From the NCBI RefSeq assembly GCF_022063185.1, contig NZ_CP091913.1:5185141-5249140 (forward strand): 64,000 nt of DNA, written 5' to 3'. How positions within the stretch are numbered: position 1 is the first letter of the stretch; the number at the start of each line of letters is the position of its first letter. Below the pieces are notes generated by a model that did no database searches, was not told where the DNA came from, and was given only the letters and a program-made list of their open reading frames with translations. The DNA comes from Nostoc sp. UHCC 0870. GTDB lineage: Bacteria; Cyanobacteriota; Cyanobacteriia; Cyanobacteriales; Nostocaceae. Shown here piece by piece: positions 1-7,375 of the stretch. Position numbers and translations under genes: made by a program.

Positions 1-49
1 TTTGACTGAATTTGAATTAGGCCACCCACTACAAAAATCATAGTCCACT

Positions 50-886
50 TCACTCTTCCTGAGTAAAATATTTATCAAGAAAGTTTAAGGCATGATTACG
101 AAGTTCAAAATATTCTTTTGAGTTTCGTATAGCAGTTCTATCCCGTGGATGGGGAAAGGGGACTTCTAATATTTCACCAATTGTAGCTGCTGGCCCATTG
201 GTCATTAAGACGATGCGATCGGACATATAAATAGCCTCATCAACATCGTGGGTAATCATCATGACGGCTTGGCGATTATTTTCCCAAATATCTAATACTT
301 GCTTTTGCAATTTACCTTTAGTTAACGCATCTAATGCGCCAAAAGGTTCATCCATGAGTAACATTTTTGGACGTATAGCTAAAGCTCTCGCAATGCCTAC
401 TCTTTGTTTCATCCCTCCAGAAATTTCATCAGGATACTTCTCTGCTGCCGCCGTTAAGTTTACCATTGCCAAGTGTTTGTTCACAATGCTAATTTTTTCA
501 GCCCGATTAGCATTTTTTAATACTTCATCTACAGCTAGACGAATATTGTCTCGAACTGTTAACCAAGGTAACAAAGAATAATTTTGAAATATCATCATTC
601 TTTCAGCACCTGGCTGGCGAATTTCTTTACCGTCAAGCCTGACTGAGCCAGAGGTTGCTTTCTCTAACCCCGCTACAATTTTTAACAAAGTTGATTTGCC
701 GCAACCAGAATGTCCAATTACAGAAATAAATTCATTTTCACCGATGCTTAAATTAACTTCATTAAGAACTACAAAGTTACCTTTATCCTGTGTCGGATAA
801 GACTTGACTAAATTTTCGATTTGTAAAAAGTTTGTGGGAAAGTTAGCTTTTTCGTGAGTATCAACTGACAATGGTATATATTTCAT
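50..886 (-). CDS. ABC transporter ATP-binding protein, NrtD/CmpD/SsuB type
   Basis: This is the cytoplasmic ATPase of an importer in the nitrate/bicarbonate/sulfonate ABC family. The Walker A motif (GHSGCGKST), the signature region (EISGGMKQRVGIARAL), Walker B (MLLMDEPFGALD) and the switch histidine (ITHDVDEA) are all visible. The length (about 278 aa) fits a stand-alone NrtD/CmpD-type subunit, not the fused NrtC/CmpC type that carries an extra binding domain. The frame opens at 910, but I place the start at the ATG at 886 because AGGAG lies 8 bases upstream of it. It is the last gene of a minus-strand operon, after a permease and a binding protein. The substrate cannot be read from the ATPase alone. 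Confidence 0.9.
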   Translation of the reverse strand: MKYIPLSVDTHEKANFPTNFLQIENLVKSYPTQDKGNFVVLNEVNLSIGENEFISVIGHSGCGKSTLLKIVAGLEKATSGSVRLDGKEIRQPGAERMMIFQNYSLLPWLTVRDNIRLAVDEVLKNANRAEKISIVNKHLAMVNLTAAAEKYPDEISGGMKQRVGIARALAIRPKMLLMDEPFGALDALTKGKLQKQVLDIWENNRQAVMMITHDVDEAIYMSDRIVLMTNGPAATIGEILEVPFPHPRDRTAIRNSKEYFELRNHALNFLDKYFTQEE

Positions 887-993
887 TTGACATACTCCTA
901 ATAATTGCAAGTTTTTACTTTACTGGGTGCTGAAATAAGAGGAAGAGTAACTAGCATTTTTCACCACAGAGTCACAGAGGCACAGAGAGAAAT

Positions 994-2436
994 TTAAGAC
1001 ATGAAGAAATTTGTGGGGGCGTTAGTTCTAATTTCAAAGCTATTTAAATAGCCAATTGGATCGCTAGGATCAAAGCTTTTTTTATCGATGAATACTTCTG
1101 ATGATTCAACTTTATAGTCTTGTTTAGGACATTCAATGCCCATTTCACTGGCTATCTCTCGATATAAGTCTGTTCTCCAGCCTTGTGCTGCTAGTTTGTC
1201 AGCATTTTTGGGAAATTCTTTGATCTGTCCCCAACGGGCGGCTTGAGTCATTAACCAGATACTTCTGGATCTCCATAAGAATGTTGAGTGTTCGCCTGGT
1301 TCTTTGGGTAGGTTGTCAGGAATATCATAGAAAATCGTGGTGTCTGCGGCGTTGATGGTGCGGTCTTTGCCATCAAACCCACCATAGTTGTAATTGCCGA
1401 TAATTCCGGGTGCGGTCAATTTGGTAATTGGTGCATTCTGTTTTTTTGGTGTTGCACCTGTAAAGGAACGGTCTGTCATGAGTTCGGCGACTTCTTGACG
1501 ATTTTCAGGCTTGCTGCAATACTGACAGGCTTCTATCATGGCTTTGACTAAAGAACGATAGGTTTTGGGATATTTGTCAATGAAAGATTCCATCACCCCT
1601 AGTAACCTATCTGGGTGTCCTAACCAGACTTCTTTGCCTTGGGCGAAGGTGAAGCCGATATTTTCATTACCTGTAATGGCTCTGGTGTTCCAGGGTTCTG
1701 CTACCATGTAGGCTTGCATTGCCCCAATTCGCACGTTTGTTAGCATCTGCGGGGGTGAAACAATGATGACACGAAACTCTTTTAGGGGATCGACACCAGC
1801 AGCCGCAGAGATATAGCGGACGAAGTATTCATAAATCGATGAACTCAAAACTACTGCCCAGACTTTGTTTTCTGCTGGTTGTTTTTGAAAGTAGCCACGA
1901 AAATCTTTGCCGAAGGCTGCTAATGCCCCATCGCCATATTGTTGTTGATACTCGTACCAGGGACGTAAGCCAAAATCCCACATGGCCTTATTCATGGTCA
2001 TGGCGTTACCGTGGCTGTGAATGGTCATGGCTGCACATAGGGGGGCATGGCGTGCGCCTTCTGCACCTATGCGGGCGTTGGTGACTGCACCAGAGACTAC
2101 AGGTGAAGCATCTAGACGACCAAAGATTAAACCGTCGCGGGAGGTAGCCCAGCTTGCTTCGCGGTTGAGTTGGACGTTTAAACCATACTTGCGAAATAAG
2201 CCTTTTTTCCAGGCGATCGCAAATGGCGCACAATCATTAACGGGAACGTATCCGACAATTAGATCCGGTTTTTCTAGGTCATCAGATTTAACTAGTGGTT
2301 TGATCGCTAAAGCTTCTTCTGTCAAGCCTTTGGCTGATCTGTCTCCTGATATAGCACAGGCGGATAAGGTGATTCCGGCTGTGGTTGCTCCTATGCCTTT
2401 AATAAAGTCTCGTCTTGTCCAGTTATAGTTGCTCAT
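994..2436 (-). CDS. NrtA/CmpA-family substrate-binding lipoprotein
   Basis: This is the periplasmic solute-binding component of the same ABC importer. The N-terminus carries a twin-arginine-like segment (TRRDFIKGIG), a short hydrophobic stretch and a lipobox-like LSAC, so it is probably exported folded and lipidated. The body has features of the nitrate/bicarbonate-binding family, including VGYVPVNDCAPFAIA near the start of the mature domain and the SPPQMLTNVRIGAMQAYMV and EPWNTRA segments mid-protein. At 480 aa it is close to the usual NrtA/CmpA length. Nitrate, nitrite, bicarbonate, cyanate or an organic anion are all possible. It lies between the permease gene upstream and the ATPase gene downstream. 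Confidence 0.85.
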   Translation of the reverse strand: MSNYNWTRRDFIKGIGATTAGITLSACAISGDRSAKGLTEEALAIKPLVKSDDLEKPDLIVGYVPVNDCAPFAIAWKKGLFRKYGLNVQLNREASWATSRDGLIFGRLDASPVVSGAVTNARIGAEGARHAPLCAAMTIHSHGNAMTMNKAMWDFGLRPWYEYQQQYGDGALAAFGKDFRGYFQKQPAENKVWAVVLSSSIYEYFVRYISAAAGVDPLKEFRVIIVSPPQMLTNVRIGAMQAYMVAEPWNTRAITGNENIGFTFAQGKEVWLGHPDRLLGVMESFIDKYPKTYRSLVKAMIEACQYCSKPENRQEVAELMTDRSFTGATPKKQNAPITKLTAPGIIGNYNYGGFDGKDRTINAADTTIFYDIPDNLPKEPGEHSTFLWRSRSIWLMTQAARWGQIKEFPKNADKLAAQGWRTDLYREIASEMGIECPKQDYKVESSEVFIDKKSFDPSDPIGYLNSFEIRTNAPTNFFMS

Positions 2437-2476
2437 GTTGAGTTCAATGGTGTGATTAGCTCACGCTCCAGACGCT

Positions 2477-2505
2477 CCAGACGCAGAGAGAGAGGCTGCG
2501 TCTGG
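2477..2505 (-). other. Perfect 10-bp hairpin between permease and binding-protein genes
   Basis: CCAGACGCAG at 2477-2486 and its exact complement CTGCGTCTGG at 2496-2505 enclose a 9-base loop. The hairpin sits in the 91-base gap between the permease stop and the binding-protein start, inside the transcribed operon. Related text (a CACGCTCCAGACGC core) occurs at 56027, so this is probably a dispersed palindromic repeat. A role in stabilising the binding-protein mRNA is an inference. Confidence 0.55.
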
Positions 2506-2527
2506 AAGTGTATTAAAAATGAGAGTT

Positions 2528-3379
2528 TTATTTAGAAGTTATGGGGCGATGGGTGGCTAGTTCTTGCAATTTGCTGACGGCGAAATCTAGGATGAGTCCA
2601 GTTAAGCCAATGACGAAAACGGCTAGGAAGACTGAACTGAGGTTTAAACGACTCCATTCATCCCAGACAAAGAAGCCTATACCTACTCCGCCGGTGAGCA
2701 TTTCTACTGCAACTATGACAAGCCACGCAATTCCTAAGCTGATTCGTAAGCCTGTAAAAATGTAGGGTAAACTAGCAGGCCAAATAATTTTGATAATTCG
2801 CCGCCAATGAGGGATTTCTAGGACTTTTGCAACGTCTAAATAATCTTTGGGAACGCTGGCTACTCCTAGGGCTGTATTAATAATGGTCGGCCATAGGGAG
2901 GTGATGAAAATTACGAAAATGGCTGAAGGCTCTGCTAAGTTGAAGATAGCTAAAGCTATGGGTAGCCAAGCTAAGGGTGATACTGGTTTGAAAATTTGAA
3001 TAATGGGATTAAGTGCTAGCATGGCTGGTCTAGACATCCCAATCAAAAAGCCTAAAGGTATAGCTACTACTGCACCTAATAAAAAACCTATCAGTACCCG
3101 TCTTAGGCTGGCTATCAATAACCAACCAATCCCTAAATTACCTGGGCCTCTTTGATAGAATGGATGAAGTATGTAGTCTAAGTTAGCCACGAATGCTTCA
3201 GGTGGTGTAGGCATTAACTCGTGGTTCATGAGTGCTACAACCCACCACAGCAAGATAATTCCTAAAAAACCCATGATAGGTAATAGGAATACATCCCTCA
3301 AAATTACAGGTTTAGTCTTTTTCCAAACAGCTCGACTCGCAACAGATGCGATCGCTGCTAAATTTAATTGCAATATCAT
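2528..3379 (-). CDS. ABC transporter permease, NrtB/CmpB/SsuC type
   Basis: This is an inner-membrane permease of the BPD_transp_1 superfamily, 283 aa, with about six hydrophobic segments. A conserved EAA-type loop is visible around YLDVAKVLEIPHWRRIIKIIWPASLPYIFTG written in part (EIPHWRRIIKIIWPAS); this contacts the ATPase in the family. The arrangement around GIAWLVIVAVEML matches NrtB/CmpB/SsuC members. It is the first gene of the operon, followed by the binding protein and the ATPase. No strong Shine-Dalgarno precedes the ATG, which is common in cyanobacteria. Confidence 0.88.
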   Translation of the reverse strand: MILQLNLAAIASVASRAVWKKTKPVILRDVFLLPIMGFLGIILLWWVVALMNHELMPTPPEAFVANLDYILHPFYQRGPGNLGIGWLLIASLRRVLIGFLLGAVVAIPLGFLIGMSRPAMLALNPIIQIFKPVSPLAWLPIALAIFNLAEPSAIFVIFITSLWPTIINTALGVASVPKDYLDVAKVLEIPHWRRIIKIIWPASLPYIFTGLRISLGIAWLVIVAVEMLTGGVGIGFFVWDEWSRLNLSSVFLAVFVIGLTGLILDFAVSKLQELATHRPITSK

Positions 3380-3969
3380 TCAGGCAACCTCAACAGAGTT
3401 AAGTGCAGGTACAAAAAACTGAGCAGTACCAGCCACGGACACTGATGAGAGCAAAACATTAAAAAATGCTGTCTCTTCAGTCTCCTCCCAATGCCTACGA
3501 AGTTAGCTGACGGGCTAGGGCTGAGAGTTGCCCTTCTCATAAGAGTTTTAAGTTCTGAGTTCTGAGTTCTGAACTTGCTACTCTCTACAAGATACGCCCC
3601 AAAAACTTGGTTCCTCCGCTCCAACATTACATACTGTGATCTGTTGGATTAGGCTGACTTACTTTTAATAGATAGTAATCTTGATCAAGATAACATTATT
3701 GATCCAATAAAAACAACTTCAACCTGATAAATTTTTCTTATTATAATACCAATATTAAATGCTGTTTTAGCGTATAGTATAGGGTCAAAGCACAAAATTA
3801 CACTTTATTGATTTTTTTTGTGTTGCGGCACACAATAAAGTTAATAACAGGTAAATATATGTCATCCGATAGGTGAAACTTGGCAATAGTTTCGATAAAC
3901 GTCACTGTAATCGCTAAACTAATGACATAGATAATTTAGTTCCTCTATTTACTCGGTGAATTTAAAAGC
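3380..3969. promoter_or_regulatory. 590-base gap with divergent promoters and a short STRR
   Basis: The space separates the minus-strand ABC operon from the plus-strand kinase gene, so it must hold two outward promoters. AGTTCTG is repeated three times in tandem at 3551-3571, followed by GAACTT, which can pair back with AAGTTC. From 3640 to 3960 the sequence is very AT-rich. I found no clean GTA-N8-TAC NtcA site. An open frame covers 3376-3627 on the minus strand, but it runs through the repeats and has no recognisable protein features. Confidence 0.5.
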
Positions 3970-5169
3970 ATGGATTTTAGTCAATTACTGGCTGAAAATA
4001 CTCACAATATCATCGAAAAATGGGTTTTAGCAGTTAGGAATGATCAGCATATAGAAAGTGCTGATGATTTATCCTACAGAGCAATTAAAGATCATATTCC
4101 TGAAGTTTTTCAGGCGATGGTAAAAGTGCTGTCACCTTCTCAAGAGGGTGATATTAAATCAATAGTGACTGCTAGTTGGCAGCATGGTATACTACGCGCG
4201 GAACAAGGGTTTGATCCGTCCGAAATTGCCCGCGAATATCGTCTACTAAGAACAGTTATATTTGACACTGTAGAAGGCGATTTAGTACAGGCAACACCAA
4301 CAGAAATTATTCGTTATATGCGGTTAATTGATGCGGTGATTGATGAAGCGATCGCTCGGTGTTTTCATAGTTATGTTAAAGAACGCTTGCGTGAATTAGA
4401 ACATTTGCAAACTTCTCTTACTCTCCACAATGAAGAATTAACACGTTTAATTAATATTAATCAAGAAAAACTTTCACAACTAGCCCATGAACTCAAACAC
4501 CCTTTAACATCTATTATCGGTTACTCAGATTTATTTTTACGGCAGCAACAAAGAGAGATTCCGAGAAAAGATAGCTACGCCAATGTAGAACATATTGAAC
4601 GTGTACTACGCAATGGTAGACACTTACTGCGTTTAATTAATAATGTATTAGAACTTTCACGCTATGAAGCCGGTCAACTCCAATTGGAATTAGCATCTAT
4701 TAATATACGGGAATTGATCAACAATGTCTGTGAGATGTTAGAGCCTTTAGCGGCGGAGAAGAATTTACGAATCCTGGTTGATTGTGAAAGTATATCTTCA
4801 GAAGTATTCACAGATGGCTTTCAATTACAACAAGTTGTCACAAATCTTGTTAGTAATGCGATTCGCTACACAGACTCAGGCAGTATAAGTATACTGTGTC
4901 AGATGCTGGATCATGAGAAGTGGGCGATCGCAGTTTCTGATACTGGTATTGGTATTGAGCCAAAAGACCAAATCCAGATATTTGAACCTTATTTTCGCGT
5001 TAGTTCTAAAGAACGTCCCTATCTTCCCGAAAGCACTGGCTTAGGTTTAGCAATAGTAGCGCGGTTAGTCAAACTATTAAAAGGTGAAATTAGCCTAGTC
5101 TCTCAACTAGGGACTGGTTCTACTTTCACCGTGATTTTACCTTTAGATTTGAGAAAAGAATTGAGGTAA
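3970..5169 (+). CDS. Sensor histidine kinase with RsbRD-like N-terminal domain
   Basis: This is a soluble two-component histidine kinase of 399 aa with no membrane segment. Residues 1-150 resemble the RsbRD N-terminal/globin-like sensory region (LLAENTHNIIEKWV onward). A helical linker follows, then the dimerisation H-box (LAHELKHPLTSIIGY) with the phosphorylated histidine at residue 173. The ATPase domain shows an N-box (NLVSNAIRYT), a G1 box (DTGIGIE) and a G2 box (STGLGLAIV). No receiver domain is attached and no response regulator lies beside it, so its partner is encoded elsewhere. It converges on the transglutaminase gene, and a heptamer array lies between the two stops. Confidence 0.9.
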   Translation: MDFSQLLAENTHNIIEKWVLAVRNDQHIESADDLSYRAIKDHIPEVFQAMVKVLSPSQEGDIKSIVTASWQHGILRAEQGFDPSEIAREYRLLRTVIFDTVEGDLVQATPTEIIRYMRLIDAVIDEAIARCFHSYVKERLRELEHLQTSLTLHNEELTRLININQEKLSQLAHELKHPLTSIIGYSDLFLRQQQREIPRKDSYANVEHIERVLRNGRHLLRLINNVLELSRYEAGQLQLELASINIRELINNVCEMLEPLAAEKNLRILVDCESISSEVFTDGFQLQQVVTNLVSNAIRYTDSGSISILCQMLDHEKWAIAVSDTGIGIEPKDQIQIFEPYFRVSSKERPYLPESTGLGLAIVARLVKLLKGEISLVSQLGTGSTFTVILPLDLRKELR

Positions 5170-5183
5170 TAAGTAATGGGTAT

Positions 5184-5302
5184 TTACTCATTACTCATTA
5201 CTCATTACTCATTACTCATTACTCATTACTCATTACTCATTACTCATTACTCATTACTCATTACTCATTACTCATTACTCATTACTCATTACTCATTACT
5301 CA
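5184..5302. repeat. STRR: 17 perfect tandem copies of TTACTCA
   Basis: Seventeen uninterrupted 7-bp units fill the space between two convergent stop codons, ending one base before the stop of the minus-strand gene. The preceding bases (AATAAGTAATGGGTA) hold the reverse complement of the unit, so the left edge can fold back on the array. The same left flank and unit recur at 45976-46023, with four copies, again between convergent genes. Confidence 0.95.
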
Positions 5303-5303
5303 T

Positions 5304-6983
5304 TTATAAAGGTGGTAATTCTTGAAGAATTGTAAAGCGAATATGATTAATCGCTAAGTCACCTAGAGGGATATCATCTTTGGTTAACCTCTTACCTTGG
5401 CTGCTTAACGTCTCAAAAGAGATGCCTTTGCCAATTTCAATATGATACCAGCATAAGCCCATGAAAAAGCGAGTGGGATAAGGGCCGTTATTACCCAAAT
5501 CATCGGGATTAGATTCCATTGGTAACCAGCCCATACCCGGTATGTAGAACTCTAACCACACATGATTAAAATCTGGTTGTAGGGGAACTCCTTGGTGTTC
5601 GCTATGGGGAGGGCATTTATACCTACCAACGGTGCGGCAAGGAATGCCATTCAAACGACACAGTGCCAGCAACACACCCACATACTCGCCACAAGAACCT
5701 ACACCCCTTTCTAAAACAATATCTGGTGTATCAATGTAGGGTTTGATGCCATAGGATAATTCATCATAAACGTAGTTGCGGATGCTGTACATTTTCCGCA
5801 GCAGATTTGTTTCTGAACCAATAGCATCACGGGCAGAACGTCGGACAATGGGAGTATCCATTGCTAAATCATCATTATCCACCAGATAGCGAGTTTGCAG
5901 TTCTGGTGATACTTCGGGAATATTTTCCACATCTTTAGGTGTGATGCGATACTTAATTCCCCGCACTTCTACTTGTGCTTTCCAACCAAATATGTGACGT
6001 TCCCCAGGAGCGAGGGAATCAAATTTGAATAAAGCTACCCGTTGTCCATCAATAATCTCTTCTGTGAAGGGGATACCAATGGGTTCGATATGCTTGACCT
6101 TTTGGCGTTCGGTTTCTGAGGGGAGGGCAATACGCCATTCCACATCAGGTATATGCACCTCTTCTAAAGGGGCTATTTCCTCAACATAGGACATTTCAAT
6201 TAGATAGCCATTAGAGAGAGCGTATTTTTTCTCTGGGTCGTAATGATAATACAGGGGGTGAATAAAAGTGCGATCGCGGTATGTTAATTCATGATTAGGA
6301 TCAGCATTAGGATTATCCCGAATGTAAGGCTCTTCCGAAGCATAGGCGACAAAAATGCTTTCCTTGCCCGTTTGAGTGTCTAGATGTACTGCTATGCCTG
6401 TAGGCGAATCAAATGGGGTTAAGACGCTAAATCTAACTTCCCCAGTTGCCCGATCCATAGAGTAAACTGTTTGTTCAGTGCGATCGCAAATCCACAGGGT
6501 TTCTCTATTGACTGTTAAATTCTCTACCCCAACCCCAGGAGTATAGAATCTAGTAATTTCTTTGCGACTATCACGGTCATAAATCAAGATATAGCCGAGT
6601 TTTTGGCAACTAATATAGACTGTGGAATCCCAAACAGCGACACCATCGGCAGTATAGGGCAATGTAGCAAAATGCTCTAAAGCCAAAGACGGAAGTTTGG
6701 ATACATAAACACCGTTACCACGAGTTACCCACAGAGTATCTTCCCAGACAGCTAAACCTGTCACCTCACTAAATTCTTCGGTTTGGTGAGGATTGAGAAT
6801 TCTACTGTTATCGGTATTAGGGTCAATTTCTAATAAATGCCCTTTAATCGTGTCAATCGCAATCAGTCTATCTTGGAGAAACGCAATACCACATAATGTG
6901 GCAGCAGTCAATGGTCGAATTGTTCTTTGCCCAAACATTTGGCTAGCTGTCAAACTAGTGGGTGCAAAACTCATATTAAGCAT
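5304..6983 (-). CDS. Beta-propeller/transglutaminase-like protease-fold protein
   Basis: This protein of about 559 aa has two parts. Roughly residues 30-240 form repeated strands typical of a propeller (short blades such as LWVTRGNGVYV, LWICDRTEQTVYSMD). Residues 370-520 form a transglutaminase-like core, with a cysteine in GVGSCGEYVGVLLAL near residue 430, a histidine in DFNHVWLEFYIPG and an aspartate in ESNPDDLGNNG, matching a Cys-His-Asp triad. No signal peptide is evident. The frame opens at a TTG at 6992, but I prefer the ATG at 6983; an ATG at 6974 is also possible and none has a good ribosome site. The substrate is unknown. The family includes cysteine peptidases as well as cross-linking enzymes. 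Confidence 0.8.
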   Translation of the reverse strand: MLNMSFAPTSLTASQMFGQRTIRPLTAATLCGIAFLQDRLIAIDTIKGHLLEIDPNTDNSRILNPHQTEEFSEVTGLAVWEDTLWVTRGNGVYVSKLPSLALEHFATLPYTADGVAVWDSTVYISCQKLGYILIYDRDSRKEITRFYTPGVGVENLTVNRETLWICDRTEQTVYSMDRATGEVRFSVLTPFDSPTGIAVHLDTQTGKESIFVAYASEEPYIRDNPNADPNHELTYRDRTFIHPLYYHYDPEKKYALSNGYLIEMSYVEEIAPLEEVHIPDVEWRIALPSETERQKVKHIEPIGIPFTEEIIDGQRVALFKFDSLAPGERHIFGWKAQVEVRGIKYRITPKDVENIPEVSPELQTRYLVDNDDLAMDTPIVRRSARDAIGSETNLLRKMYSIRNYVYDELSYGIKPYIDTPDIVLERGVGSCGEYVGVLLALCRLNGIPCRTVGRYKCPPHSEHQGVPLQPDFNHVWLEFYIPGMGWLPMESNPDDLGNNGPYPTRFFMGLCWYHIEIGKGISFETLSSQGKRLTKDDIPLGDLAINHIRFTILQELPPL

Positions 6984-7032
6984 ATTTGTCAACGGTTTAG
7001 CACACCTAATATTAATTGTGGCATATCTTTAA

Positions 7033-7108
7033 TTGGGGATTGGGGATTGGGGATTGGGGATTGGGGATTGGGGATTGGGGATTGGGGATTGGGGATTGGG
7101 GATTGGGA
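7033..7108. repeat. STRR: 10 copies of TTGGGGA plus a partial copy
   Basis: Ten perfect heptamers cover 7033-7102, followed by a shortened TTGGGA. The plus strand therefore carries ten consecutive runs of four guanines spaced by three bases, which is enough for several G-quadruplexes. The array lies just upstream of the minus-strand transglutaminase gene, within its likely promoter or leader region. Confidence 0.95.
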
Positions 7109-7123
7109 AAAAAAAGTTAATCC

Positions 7124-7151
7124 CTGTCACCTGTCACCTGTCACCTGTCAC
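7124..7151. repeat. STRR: four copies of CTGTCAC
   Basis: Four perfect tandem heptamers start 16 bases after the G-rich array. The reverse complement, GTGACAG, is repeated four times at 10285-10312, on the other side of the Ca2+-ATPase gene, so that gene is flanked by the two in inverted orientation. Confidence 0.9.
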
Positions 7152-7375
7152 CTTCATCATTTAGGTCGGTCATCATTATGGGTTAAAATGTTGTCTAAAA
7201 AACTCTTACCTAGGGAATAATACATATGTTGCTCACGAAAAAATTAATCCTTGCTGAGAATCCAATATCATACTTATACAGCTTGGCAATAGTTGTAATG
7301 TAACTTTAGTAGATGGTTTTCTTGCCATCACTAAATTATGATCGAATTCTGTAACCATTTCCTGTGACTTACACA

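Noticed and set aside
2021..2428. A 135-codon plus-strand frame opposite the binding protein
   Set aside because: It is an antisense shadow of the well-supported NrtA-type gene and lacks any motif.
3376..3627. An 83-codon minus-strand frame upstream of the permease
   Set aside because: It runs through the AGTTCTG repeats, has no ribosome site and no protein-like pattern; it is probably leader or promoter DNA.
3380..3969. An NtcA-binding site for the NrtA-type operon
   Set aside because: No GTA-N8-TAC match was found on reading the interval, so nitrogen control is not claimed.
5184..5302. Could the tandem arrays be CRISPR?
   Set aside because: The units are 7 bases with no spacers, and no cas gene is in the window; they are STRRs.
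6927..7220. A plus-strand frame with repeated GIGDWGL residues
   Set aside because: The repeat protein is only the translation of the TTGGGGA heptamer array, and the frame overlaps the start of the transglutaminase-like gene on the other strand.
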